Assembly: GCA_030522415.1 (NCBI GenBank)
Contig: CM060126.1
Coordinates: 849,333 to 913,332 of the forward strand
Reading direction: 5' to 3'
DNA: 64,000 bases
Source: Channallabes apus
Lineage: Eukaryota > Chordata > Actinopteri > Siluriformes > Clariidae
In this document: positions 36,240-48,010 of the stretch, in pieces
Layout of the letters: every line of letters begins with the position of its first letter
Numbering within the stretch: position 1 is the first letter of the stretch
Made by a program: the position numbers and the translations under genes
Notes under the pieces: model-generated
What the model saw: the letters and a program-made list of their open reading frames with translations, nothing else
Told to the model about the DNA's origin: nothing
Database searches by the model: none

Positions 36240-36363
36240 CTGTATCTTTAGTTTTTATTTGTGTAGCAATTTTTTTTATTCATTACTTAAATAATTCTTT
36301 TGATTGTGTAAAGCTGCTTTACAACAATGTCAGTTCTTAAAAGTGCTATACAAATAAATTTTT
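36240..36363 (+). repeat. LINE/SINE-type 3' tail
   Basis: Ends with 'gtgtaaagctgctttacaac' and 'gtgctatacaaataaat', the common fish retroposon tail. No coding part is attached. Confidence 0.5.
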
Positions 36364-36806
36364 ATCGAAATTAGTTTATTCATGAATCTTATAGTTTCAC
36401 ATTAAAGGACATCATTATTTTTTTTCCACCACCATAACAAATAATTTGAATATATTGTCAACTTCTATATTTTAATGGCAAAGTTCTACATTTATAAATG
36501 CAAATCTTCTAAATCAGGTGCTAAATCATCACCTTACTGCTGTGAAATACAAAACCTTTTGAACTCTTTAAATCCAATAGATAATCATTAATCTTCTCTG
36601 CTATTGTCTCGACAATCTGATTTAGTCAATTAAACTCTATGATTTTTTTCTTAGTTATTTATTTGTATATTTATTTGTTCCTTTACTCTGTCTGCTGTTA
36701 TTATTTATTTATAATAAAGTTAAGTTAGGTTATTTGTATATCTTCTGTTTAACTGTGGATATATTTGTTCAATTAGTTCCATCTTTTTATAATTATCTTT
36801 TGTGAT

Positions 36807-36840
<34 letters not shown>

Positions 36841-37291
36841 GGTGAAGGAGATTCTTACCTTACAAATGCAAAACAGCTGTCGAACAAAAATGGTAATGTT
36901 CATGAGAACAAATTATAAGTTTTATTTTTGCTTAACGAGAAAAGAAATTGATTCTAAAAAACCCTAAAGATGCACCGAAATGTGGCCACGAGATCCTCAG
37001 CAACATCTCGGTTCTTTCTGCTTTGGAAATTAAAAGAGTAATTAATTGTTAAGTAATAGTTAATCATTTATGTTTTATAAACTATGTTCATAATAGTTAA
37101 ATCTGCTATAAAATGCCCCCCCCCCCCCCCCATTGCTAACTGACGTGGTTCATGAGCGCCCTCGTGTGGCTCTGATCCGAAAATAACGATTTCACCTCTG
37201 CAGTATTTCCCAATAAAAGTCGCAGGTTTACACAGGGAGTAAAGTGTGTGTTCTGTGTGTGTGTGTGTGTGTGTGTGTATACGCAAACCTG
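36364..37291. other. AT-rich, gene-free stretch
   Basis: Holds (AAT)n at 36806-36837, a poly-C run at 37116-37130 and (TG)n at 37247-37278. No coding signal. Confidence 0.6.
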
Positions 37292-37751
37292 GGGGGCTGT
37301 TCCATAAACCAAGATTAGAGTATAAGCCAGGCTTATTTCGGTTAGTCAGGCTTATTTTTTGGTAGATTCGGTTTCATAAATCAAACTTTAAAAAGTAAAC
37401 TCAGTTACCCCGGCAACTTATGCTGGCAAATGAACCTGGTCCGGGGCAGGCTAACTGTCTCGCTTATTTAAGCGGTGTCTCAAACAATCTCCGACGTGTG
37501 GGAACATATTCCCTAAAGATCGTTCCGTCAGTTTAATTTCCGCGCTCTCACTAATCATGTCGTGTCATAAAAAATTATTAAGCCTATAAAAATCATGTCT
37601 CAGCATTTTAATTATTCCCAAAATAATTTAAATAAAATCGTAAGCATATTAAAAAAGGTCAAACATGAAATGCAATGACTGAAAACAGAAAATCATAAAT
37701 TCATAAATTCATATGAACAGTTACACAAAAAAGCCTTATTACATTTACCAA

Positions 37752-37800
<49 letters not shown>

Positions 37801-37883
37801 CGAGATGTCAGCTTAATTGCCCAATGAAGGTCAGGCCTATTTAAGCAGTACTGAGTGAGACCAACACCTGCATGGAGATTCAG

Positions 37884-38262
37884 AAGGAATGGCTGCGCCC
37901 CCTTTTAACATTAGAGTAACAAACTGTCATTGTTCTTTCACAGTACATACCTGGGGATTTCTTCACGGATGAAGGTCCTTCAACCTCAATGCACGATCTA
38001 AGCGGTGTAAGAATTTGTGTGCAGTTGTCCATATTTACATTTTATTTTCTGACAGAATCTCAGAACTTATTTAATTATTTTTGAATAATAATTCATAGTT
38101 TCCTTCCTACTGTAGTTGCCAGGACCTGTATAAGGTCCATCTTCAAAAACAAATAAGAAAAAGTGACATGGAGATGGACCTTATACAGCTTCAAATGGAA
38201 GAGAAAAGGCTATCCATTAAAAAAGCAACACTAGAAATGTAATTACTGGAGCATCGCCTTAA
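37884..38262 (+). pseudogene. Harbinger Myb/SANT-like protein remnant, C-terminal part
   Basis: Two pieces are readable: around 37940-38010 a segment ending in 'acctcaatgcacgatctaag', and at 38120-38262 LYKVHLQKQIRKSDMEMDLI then EEKRLSIKKATLEM, a stop, and LLEHRLK. This is the typical coiled C-terminus of the DNA-binding partner of Harbinger transposases. The SANT domain itself is not recognisable. Confidence 0.5.
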
Positions 38263-38499
38263 GGTGAGAACTTGTGCGTATATTAATCTGTTGCGTGTTA
38301 AAAGTGTTGTGTATATAAAGCAATGTCATAAAAAAACCACACATTTTATTTCATTTTACTTTCATTGTTTTTCAGGAAAAAAAGACATGAACTGTACAGC
38401 AGACCAGTGCAAACTATTTAATAAAAGTAATTTTGACAAATCCTGTCTCTCAAAAGTCTTCCATCTCTGTTGTGTGCAAAAATCTGTAGAGGTTCCTCT

Positions 38500-39549
38500 G
38501 GGCATCTTCTTCAATATAAGGAGGGTGGCTCTCTCCTCTTATAGTGGCAATGTGGTGAAGCACAACACAAGCCATTATGATGTCACATGCCCTCTCTGGA
38601 CTGACCCGGAGCCCACACTGAGCTACACTGAAACCTAGACTTGAGGATCCCTATGGTCATCTCCACCTTGGCCCGTGTTCGACTGTGAGCCAGGTTATAG
38701 CGTGTCTATGGTCCAGGATCAGGTTCAGGGTAGGGTGGCATTAAATAGGGCAGACAAGGGTATCCCCTGTCCCCCAGCAAGTAACTACTGTACTGTCCTG
38801 TAATGATTCAAGTGTACAATACAAATATAGTAAAAAGAAAAAAAACATTGTATGAAGAAAAACATACCCTGCTGAAATGTCTGGCATAATGATGACACAG
38901 ATCCTGGCCATTTTGTCTTATCATTAGTAATGATGTGAGTTGCCTCACATATGTGGAAAAAAGTAATGAGTTTAATGATTTTAACAAGGCAAAAAATTAA
39001 GGATGCAAAATTAAGTTGTTACCTGAACATTGATACTATGAATAGATTTCCTATTAACATCGTCTCCCTCATTTATTGAAGCTATAGCTTTAGCTTTAAT
39101 AGGAATGTAGGTGCCATCAATGCACCCAATTACATCTGAAAACCCTGAAATAGAATGTCATATATGAGAGGATCAAGTGTGTGTGTGTGCAGGATGAATA
39201 CATGTATATAAATAGTATGACTACATATTAAATATGCGGTATCAATTTTACTACAAAGGACAAAACCTGCCACTCTGTGGAATTCCTCTTTAATACCACG
39301 CAGAGGTTTATGTCCAGAGACCTGCTGTACACATGTGTGTAAGAAGTGTTTAAGTGCCAGACATACAGTTGCCTTTCCCACATGCTCTGCATCACCCACA
39401 TTGTACAAAAAATGCCCTGAAAAAAACGAAGTGCTATACACGGAATGTTTACTAAGCGCAGACCCGCCGTGTGTGACATTTACAATATGCGGTTTCAGGA
39501 GATGTGTTAAATAATTTAATTCCATTGAAAACCAATAACGCTCTTTCAA
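38500..39549 (-). pseudogene. Harbinger (HARBI1-like) transposase pseudogene
   Basis: The minus strand reads, in order, VGKATVCLALKHFLH (helix-turn-helix region), GFSDVIGCIDGTYIPIKAKA (first catalytic Asp block), a degraded KWPGSVSS (normally RWPGSxHDS), AITWLTVEH and finally ACDIIMACVVLHHIAT (C-terminal ACxIIxACxxLHNIA). Frames shift and stops intervene, so no functional DDE enzyme can be made. Confidence 0.75.
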
Positions 39550-39867
39550 ATAATCATTAGGAAATTAAAAACATCAATACGAGGTCTTATAACTCTCTCC
39601 CGGCGGAAAAACCTCGTATAATTTGTGCCTCCGCGTCCACGTGATCCTCATCAAAGGGGCGTGGCCTGCTGAATAACCTTCTGGAACAAACTGACCCTGG
39701 AACAGAACCTGCTACCGAGCAGGTTACCTTCAGAGAGTCAGTTGCTATGGTTACATACAGACCCAGAAAGTTACCTCCGTTTTTGGAACCGGAAGTTGAG
39801 GTTATCCACTAACTTACCCTCAAACTTATCCGGGTATGTCACATGACCTGCTTTCTGGAACACCCCC

Positions 39868-40621
39868 TCTTACTCTTACTCAAGTCTGTCTGTCTGTTTT
39901 TATGGCTATTTTTTTTATTGTTTACTTGTTTGCCATCACATGATCTTTCTCCTCACCACGCGCGCGCGCTCCTCCTTCCCGCCATTTCCACTACAAACAC
40001 GTGCAGAGAGAAGAAGCGGAATAAAGTCAGTAAGCAGAGCAGCGCACGTGGACAGACAGTGATATGCTAATGCTAATGACCCAGGATTGTTCAATCAGGA
40101 ACAATAAACACAATAAAGTGGAGGAATAGAGAACACCGAGCACCTCCTCAGGGTTACATTCATAATTACAGTTTAAACCATAAACAAACTAATGTTTTTG
40201 TTTAAATAATAAATAGTTTAATATTTGTATTGTCAATAAACGATTAAGGGGGAAAAACACGGCATATGACACTTGATGAGTTTGAACATTAGGAATAACA
40301 AACCCAGCCGGAGAACTGAACCAACTTCCCCAGGGTTTTATTTTTATTCCCAATTGAAATCATAAACATAAACATACATGCATACATACAATCCGTTTAG
40401 AATAACACATAGTTTAATTTTTTTTCCAAGTTAACATTTTTTTTTGCGGAATAAAAGATTAAAACAGACAAAAGGTGCAGTGATTTATCAATATGTATAA
40501 ACACACACTGCACGTGCATTCTGACGTCATTAGGGGGCAGTGTTGTATTTACTAAGGAAACCTATCCTTTTATTTACAGTTAATAATGTGTGTGTGTGTG
40601 TGTGTGTGTGTTAGATTAGCA
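39868..40621. other. No recognisable gene
   Basis: GC-rich patch with CGCGCGCG at 39960-39969 followed by AT-rich sequence. (TG)n at about 40588-40611. The short frame at 39843-40070 overlaps the Harbinger end and looks spurious. Confidence 0.5.
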
Positions 40622-40692
40622 AGGCAAGTTTATTTGTATAGCACATTTCATACACAATGATAATTCAAAGTGCTTTACAAAAAATGAAAAAG
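40622..40692 (-). repeat. LINE/SINE-type 3' tail
   Basis: Reverse orientation of the common tail: 'gcaagtttatttgtatagca' followed by 'caaagtgctttacaaa'. Confidence 0.5.
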
Positions 40693-40864
40693 AAAATAAT
40701 AGCAATAAAACTTTTTAAGGAAAACTTTAAAATTTTATTTCAAATAAAAATGAAAACAGTTTGCAATAAAACTTTAAACTAATTAAATTTTCATTTAAAA
40801 TTAAAACGAATTAAAATTCAATTTAATTCTTTAATCTGACATACACATAACTCATCCCATAACC

Positions 40865-42270
40865 CAGGGGCGCAGATTTAGGCTGGACGGAGGGGATGTG
40901 TCCCCACCAATATCCTCCGACCATTGAAATGTCCCCACCAATCATTTAATCCACTTATAAAAATAAAAAAAAAAACATTGTGCTGTCAACATTAACCTAG
41001 ACACGCAGAAAGGGATAAATCACGTTCTCTGCTTGAGTCCCCCCGCCCCCAAAACACATATGAACATTTTGATTGGCTGTTCCTTTCCCTGCTATCATGT
41101 GAGAGGCTGCATTCAGACACAAGCAGCGCGAAATGCAGTGGATTTTTTTTCCGTGCAAGAAGGTGTGTTGGGTGACAGACATGTGAGGAGGCGGCGGCAA
41201 AAAAAAAAAAAAAAGAATCTGGATCCCTGTCAGTCTCCTAATCTAATGACGACTGTTTGTCAGAAATGAGTCTTGTGAAAGAAATTGATAAACTACATAC
41301 TAGAGTTTAGTTACAGTTCACCAATAGACAATCAGCTTCACACAAATAGTTTTTAAATGCATTCACTGACTGCATCAACAATGACACAAATGAGCTTGAA
41401 CAATGCTGCTGTATGCCATGTCCACCAGGACAGTCTGGACAATATTGATGTCAAACAAACACGTCAGCAGTTTATTTCTGTTAATGAGAGGCGAAGGCAT
41501 GTTTTTGGCTCCTTCATATAGGAGCAATAGGCATTGAGCTGTTGTGTGGTACCTAACAGTATTCATGTTTAGATGTAATCTACTTTTATATATACTGATG
41601 CTTGAGATGTTTCATTTGCACTATGGCTCAATAAAGAATAGTCTTTATTAAACTTTAACTTTGTTATTAATCATTACTTTAAGATTCAAGATTCAAAGAA
41701 CTTTATTAATCCCAAAGGGAAATTGCTCTTGGTTATACAGTTGCTCAGATTAATTTACCGGGAAGCAAGGAAAAGTTAGATTAGGAAAAAATATACATTA
41801 GACAAGAAAATAAAATTAAAGTAATAAAAATGTAAAAATTAAAAGAAAAATAACAATAAATAGAACTAAAATAGAATAGAATAGAATTAGCTCTGGCACA
41901 TAATTTAGTTACATATTGCACTAGAACTGTAGTGTAAGTGAAAAGAAGTATTGCACAAGTGTATTATAATCAGATATTGCACTTGGAACATTGAGTGAAC
42001 AGAAGTGTCATAAAATGTTATTAACCAGGAACCACTAACATTACACTATTCCTTAATTTAGCTTAATGAATTGCATCTCAAGTGGATTAATATCAATCGA
42101 AGCATTGCTAGTATTAATGTAAAGTGATTTTGCATTTTGCAGCATATTAAAAAAAACATGCATTCCGTGGACGGATTTGGGGTGGGGGGAGTTGTTGGGT
42201 GGGGCAGGGGATGGGGGGTGGGGTGGAGTCATAGGTCCCCACCAATGTCCAGAGCAAATCTACGCCCTTG
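40865..42270. mobile_element. hAT-like DNA transposon with perfect 8-bp target duplication
   Basis: Left end caggggcgcagattta and right end, inverted, caagggcgtagatttg form short imperfect terminal repeats. The element is flanked by identical ccataacc at 40857-40864 and 42271-42278, the 8-bp duplication expected of hAT elements. Subterminal 'gtccccaccaat' repeats occur at both ends. Frames at 41033-41566 show no clear transposase domain; the 1406 bp include a nested LINE end. Confidence 0.8.
41682..42060 (-). mobile_element. L2-type LINE 3' end nested in the hAT-like element
   Basis: Starts with tandem 'aagattcaagattcaaag' then 'aactttattaatcccaaagg', the reverse complement of the end at 10436-10519. 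The inner boundary is uncertain. Confidence 0.65.
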
Positions 42271-42278
42271 CCATAACC

Positions 42279-42878
42279 TCATACTCCAGTACTGTACATC
42301 TGTCCTGAATGGCAACTACGCTAATTCTCTCCATCTGTTCTGTATGTTTCTACCCATCCCGAGGCATCCAGAGAAGGACCAGCTCCAGCTGGATTCAGCT
42401 TTATGATGGTTGGAGCTACACATGCTGCTCCTGTGCTTCCAGTGATCCAGACCTCATCTGCCCTCTGCACCTACTGACTCGTCCCTATGCTGAACTGGTC
42501 TTCATGTCAATTTAAATAATTTCTGTCATATTGAATTTTCACCTGCACAACACACAAGATGTTATCATTTCTATCTGTTATCACCCAGATGAGGATGGGT
42601 TCCCTGTTGAGTCTGGTTCCTCTCAAGGTTTCTTCCTAATGCCATCTCAGGGAGTTTTTCTTTGCCACCGTCGCCGTCACCCTTGGCTTGCTCATCAGAG
42701 ACATTTCATTCATTCGTCTCATTATTATCTAGACACATTTTTCTCACACATACACACTTACAAAAATGTTCTTTTCAAATTTTCTTTACATTTTTGTGAA
42801 GCTGCTTTGAGACAATGAGCAGTGTTAAAAGCGCTATATAAATAAAATTTAATTGAATTGAATTTAAAATAAAAATAA
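42279..42878 (+). mobile_element. Fish interspersed repeat with retroposon tail
   Basis: Contains the widespread fish motif 'ctcaaggtttcttcctaatg', then 'ctcagggagtttttctttgc', and ends in 'gctttgagacaatgagcagt' with a (TTGAA)n-like tail. I cannot assign a superfamily with certainty; it resembles the 3' region of a LINE. No protein is encoded. Confidence 0.6.
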
Positions 42879-42894
42879 AACAGTTGAAAATATA

Positions 42895-44250
42895 AAAAGC
42901 ATAAGAAGTGCAGTAGGTTCGGACGTAGCACAGAGCTCAGTCAGTAAATGCACAGCTAAACAGATGAGTTTTAAGTCTAGATTTAAATGTGACTAATGTT
43001 TTAGTACATCTGATCTCTTCTGGATCTGGTTCCACCTGCGGGCAGCATAATGGCTAAAGGCGACTCCCCTTGTTTTGTGTGAACACTTGGTATTTCTAAC
43101 TGACTCGATCCTAATGATCTGAGTCGTCTGTTAGGTTTATATTCAGTGAGCAGATCTGTAATGTATTTAGGTCCTATAGGTCACTGAGTGATTTATAAAC
43201 GAGTAAAAGTAGTTTAAAATCTATCCTAAATGTTACAGGAAGCCAGTGTAAGGACCTGAGGACTGGTGTGATGTGATCAGATTTTCTGGTTCTAGTTAGA
43301 ATCCTGGCAGCAGCGTTCTGGAGGAGCTGCAGCTGTCTAATGGTCTTCTTGGGAGGCCAGTGAGGAGACCATTATAATAATCTACCCTGCTGGTGATAAA
43401 GGCATGGACAAGTTTCTCCAAGTCTTGATGGGAAACAAAACATCTAATTCTTGCAGTGTTTTTAAGATGATAATATGCTGATTTAGTTACTGCTTTGACA
43501 TGACTACTGAAACTAAGGTCTGTCTCCAGAATCACCCCAAGATTCTTGACTTGATTTTTTATTGTTTGACCACTAGAGTGAAGGTATACATTCACCTTCA
43601 GAGCTTCATCTTTATTTCCAAATGCAATGACCTCAGTTTTCTCCTTGTTTAACTCAACAAAATTGTGGCACCTCCAACTGTTAATTTCATCAATGCATTG
43701 GCAGAGGGAGTCAACGGGGCTGTAGTCATTTGGAGATAAGGCCGGGTAAAGCTGGGTATCATCAGCATAGCTGTGATAGGCAATTTGGTTCTTTCTCATT
43801 ATCTGATTTAGTGGGAGCATATACAGGCTAAACAGGAGCGGTGCTAGAACTGAGCCTTGTGGGACTCCACATGTCATGGATGTCCACTTAGACTTGTGCT
43901 CTCCTATACTCACATAATAACCTCTCCCTTCTAAGTATGACCTGAACCATTTGAGTACCATCCCAGAAAGCCAGACCCAGTTTTCCAGTCTTTCTATTAG
44001 TATGTTATGATGTTCAGTGTCAAACAGAGCGATAAGATCTAGCTGTACCAAGACTGATATTTTGCCAGAGTCAGAATTTAAACGAATATCATTTATTATC
44101 TTTATGAGTGCTGTCTCTGTACTCTGATGTGCTCGGAATCCAGATTGAAAACTGTCCAGGTATTCATTTAATTCAAAGTGGTTGTTCACCTGATGAAAAA
44201 CAACCTTTTCAATAATCTTACCTATAAAAGGGAGATTTGATACCATAAAA
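42895..44250 (-). pseudogene. L2-type LINE reverse transcriptase, 5' truncated and decayed
   Basis: The minus-strand frame 44246-43296 holds RT motifs SNLPFIGKIIEKVV, FQSGFRAHQSTETAL, CGVPQGSVLAPLLFSLYM and YHSYADDTQLY (YADD catalytic pair), then VKNLGVILETDLSF. After 43360 the frame breaks, but QLQLLQNAAARILTRTRK and LHWLPVTFRIDFK are readable in another frame, down to KSRLKTHLFSCAFTD near 42955. The catalytic region is intact but the 5' half and endonuclease are missing. Confidence 0.85.
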
Positions 44251-44390
44251 TTATAAAGAAATTCATGTTACAAATTAGAATAGAAAATTGTAAATTTAAA
44301 TGTTATAACATTTTACATTGCTTTAAGATTATTAATCAGATTATCAACATGATCAGGGAAAATGTAATCATTCTTCTTGTTAACACTATA

Positions 44391-44448
<58 letters not shown>
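44391..44448. repeat. (ATCT)n microsatellite
   Basis: About fourteen ATCT units. Confidence 0.95.
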
Positions 44449-44449
<1 letters not shown>

Positions 44450-44959
44450 GGTTTCTTTATGCTGAAATTAATACACTATTAGAATAATTTGTTAAATTCT
44501 TCATAGTCATTAATTTGTTCAATCATTTGTTAAATACTTCATTATACACAAAATTATTCAACCAATATTACTAACTTGAGGCTGTTGGATCAATCAAACA
44601 AGAGCAATTGAAATCAATGATTGATTCAATAAATCAATTCAATGATTATTATTGCGGTCTCAGATTTATTGAACCCCCTGAATAAATTAAATATAAATTT
44701 AATAAAATTATCATCATCATCAGAGCACAAAATTGTAAATCAAGTGTTGTCTCCAGCATACATGACGCAACTAATTAGATTTATAACACACAAACTACCT
44801 GGACTTTCTAGAGATTTGTTGATGGAGATGTTTGACAGTCTGCACTATAAGGCGTATACTGAACACTGAAGGTCTCCATGGCCACACCCCGAGACGTACC
44901 CCACTACTGATCCTAAAAAACACAAGAGAAGTCGGCTCCAATATGTTAAAAAAAAAACA

Positions 44960-45330
44960 TATAAAAAAGACCAAAGTTTGGAAATTCGGTCCTTTGGACT
45001 AATGGAAGAAAACTTGAAATTTTTGGGCGAATGAATCAGTGGTTTGTTTCATAAAAGAAAGAATGAAGCGTACGCAGAAAAGTGCTGCGTGCCCACAGTG
45101 AGGCCTGTCAGTGTCTCTGTGATGCTCTGGGGCGTCTTTACTTCCTCTGGATCCGGAAACCTGCAGCTTGTAGAGGACAAGATGAATTCAATCAAGTATC
45201 CTTGAAGAAAACGTCATGCCATCTGTGAGGAAGCTGAAACGTCAGTGCCATTGGACCTTCCAACAGGACAATGATCCCTAGCATACCTCAAAGTCCACCA
45301 AGGCTTGGTTTCTTGACATTAATTCTTTTC
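44960..45330 (+). pseudogene. Tc1-type transposase fragment
   Basis: Readable pieces include SVSVMLWGVFTSSGSGNLQLV (SVMVWGCFS region of Tc1 transposase) and FQQDNDP near 45255, where the second catalytic Asp is expected (QQDNDPKHTS). Stops and frame changes break it, and the ends carry no clear terminal repeats. Confidence 0.6.
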
Positions 45331-46640
45331 ACTACATTTGCACACAGTTTTTGAAGGAACTCATCAGTTTTGTTGTTCACTGAAAAAATGAAACTGCTGT
45401 GTCATTGATACAAAATATGTTTCTACATTGATCTGATGGAAATTTTTGATTTCCTAATACGAAACTGATATTTTTACGTTGCTTAAATGCAAACATCGCA
45501 GCTGCTGGTTAAACTTAAACATAATCCGTTCACTCAAAGGACATTTGTGCTTCAAACCAAAGGTTTGCTGTGTCACGTGACCTCATGATGTAGTATTATC
45601 ATGGACTGAGTCACGTTCTGCTGGCGGCCATAGTTTCTCAAAGAAAACAACAGGGAAGAAAGCAAACTCATGTCATTTCTATGTTAAATGTTTCTCTTCC
45701 ATGAGCAAATTTATATGATTTATGTCCGGAACAACTACTTTGTAGATTGAGTTTTGTGTCCGTGTTTGCTACTGTAGCTAAAACCACCTATATTACCTAC
45801 ATTAGCATTAGCTAACTAACGCGGTTAGTTTCAAAAACACCGGAGTTTCTACAGTAAGTCGGCGGCGCCGAATAACATGAGATTAATTATATTTAAGTAC
45901 CGTAAAAATTAATAGGAAAGTGACGTAAACATGGAACAAGCCAGTTTGGAGTGAGTGCTGTTTGTAGTGTATTTATAGTTATTCTTAAAACCTTCTGGAC
46001 TTGTTAACGTGTAAGTAATGTAATATCACTAAAGCTATTTTCCCTCGTATGAAGCGGGGCTTTAGCACATGTTCCTGACATACTGGTGACACTTTATGAC
46101 ACGTTTTTAACCGTATCAGTATATAATCCCCAACACTGGCAGCAATTTGACACGTTGATTTAAGGTCATGAATGAAGTTTAAAAGTAAACATGAAATCTT
46201 TATTCACTTTTGTGTTTACAGGTCGGGTAGCTTTTCTGAAAGGACATTATTTTACCCATACTGCAGAAAATCAGTCCCAGAATGCACAAATAAAAACATT
46301 ATGTGGATAAATTTTGAAATGGAAATGATACAATAGAATTGCTGTGAATTTAGTAAATGTCAGTGTAATCTAAATATCCTAAAATAAACTCCCGCAAAAT
46401 AACGGAGTACTGAAAATTAGTAGTTGAATTATCTGATAATATCAGAGAATAATTTCAATTATCCTGCGAAACTGAATGATGTTCATGTGTTTATTGTATT
46501 ATCAGTAGTGAGCACTTGCAAAGCAACAAAATGCAGGTATTTTAAAGGTGTGTGTGGGGGGGGGGAGGGGGGGTGATTCTTTCTATACACACTGTAATTA
46601 AGATTTGCTAAAAACTTGAGGCAGTCCAATTTGTGTTTAT
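45331..46640. other. No confirmed gene
   Basis: Mostly unique AT-rich sequence. At 45931 an ATGGAACAAGCCAGTTTGGA is followed by gtgagtgc, a possible tiny first exon belonging to the broken gene copy downstream, but this is weak. Confidence 0.35.
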
Positions 46641-46657
46641 TCTTTTTTTTTTTTTTA

Positions 46658-47630
46658 AGATCAGTAATGAGTTTCTGAGAATTATATCTGCTCCACTTCA
46701 AGCAAGATTACTGGTTTCCTTGGACAAGCAACACTACAAACTAATTGAGATCATCAGAAACTAGGGAGGAACCCGTCAGAGAGAAGACCAGAGATATAAT
46801 CTTCATCTTCAAGTTCTTTATCTGGTATGTACTCGCTCAAAAAAGCAGAAATGAGCTTGGTGTCAAATGTAATCTTGTGAATGGAAGCCACAGGACCTGA
46901 GCAAGGCATCCACATCAAGTTGGCTGTGATGCACTAAATTAAAACATAACTAGCAGAATAAAACTTTAGTTTAACTTGTTCACAGGTTAGTGTATGCTGT
47001 CTGAATACAGGTTTCAATGTCTGCCATGTTCATTTTATCACACTTCACACGCCTAACATAACCAACAATACTATGTTTGTTTTTATGTCCCTAGAGCCTG
47101 GAGGTGAATGTATGAAGAGAGGATCTCCTGAAATGTCTTATGGTGGATTTTGTGAAAAATGTGGATCAACTGATTAAACACTGGTAAGCATTTGTTCATA
47201 AGGCATTTTAACCTTAGAACTTAAAAAAATTTAACTGAATTGATAAATTAGCTCAAAGGTCCAGGTGGCATCTTGGTGGTGCTGGGGTTTGAACCTGTGA
47301 GCTTCCAATCAGTATACCAACATCCAAAAACCACACAACTACCTCTGCCCCTTCATACTCACAAATATGCTCAGTGGCATTATCAGTGGCAGCACAATCT
47401 TTACATAGGGGCATTATTTTTTTAAATCATAGTATGTATTAACATTAGTTACTTACCTGCTCCTAAACCTTGTGGAAAGAATTCACAGAAGAGTTGAAGC
47501 TGTTATAGCTGCAAAAGGCGAACATCATATTAAACCCTATGGAATAAGAAGTGGATGTTACTCAAGTTTATACTGTATGCATGTGAAGGCAGGCGAGCCA
47601 ATACTTTTGGCAATATAATGTAATATATAA

Positions 47631-47661
<31 letters not shown>

Positions 47662-48010
47662 ATGTCAGTTGTTTTTGCCTATTCATTGATGTAATTACAT
47701 TTAACTTATTTAACTTATTTAACTGATTTTACATGATGACATCAGAAACTGTTTTGCCAAATAGAGCAACTTGTCTAACAAATGTCCTTTCTTTTATTAG
47801 GTTGTTCAGAAAGATGAAGCTCAGACAGAACTTGTGAGGTTCACGATGGCTCTGTTTGTCCTCAGGTAGGAAGAGGACTGTCTTTAGACACCACAGGAAA
47901 TCGGGATTGTGACTAACTGAGTTTCTATCAGTCGCACATGAATGTTCCATGTTGTTTGGCCTCATCTATGCGCTAAACTTGAGCTCAAACACACATTTGT
48001 GGCCCTGTAG
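46658..48010 (+). pseudogene. Broken copy of a fish multicopy gene (SAMD3-like C-terminus)
   Basis: Three exon-like pieces keep splice signals but not the frame. 46661-46829 reads PLQARLLVSLDKQHYKLIEI, then IRN-stop, then (frame-shifted) EPVREKTRDI. 47097-47183 reads REDLLKCLMVDFVKNVDQLIKHW and ends at a gtaagc donor. 47801-48010 reads VQKDEAQTELVRFTMALFVL, then stops, then CSMLFGLIYALNLS. From memory these match the C-terminal part of a large fish family annotated as sterile-alpha-motif-containing 3-like. An intervening intron holds a Tc1 MITE end (47463-47610). Confidence 0.5.
47463..47612 (+). mobile_element. Tc1-type MITE 3' fragment
   Basis: Contains 'ggaaagaattcacagaagag' and 'gctgttatagctgcaaaagg', ending 'ccaatacttttggcaatata', the right end of the cactatatgg MITE family seen at 5847-6289. 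Confidence 0.6.

Larger units (their letters stand above)
37292..39867. mobile_element. Decayed PIF/Harbinger element with both genes
   Basis: The terminal inverted repeats are gggggctgttccataaacc at the left and, inverted, gggggtgttccagaaagcag at the right. Inside are remnants of a plus-strand Myb/SANT-like gene and a minus-strand HARBI1-like transposase, the normal convergent pair of this superfamily. Total length is 2576 bp. Many stops make it inactive. Confidence 0.8.
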
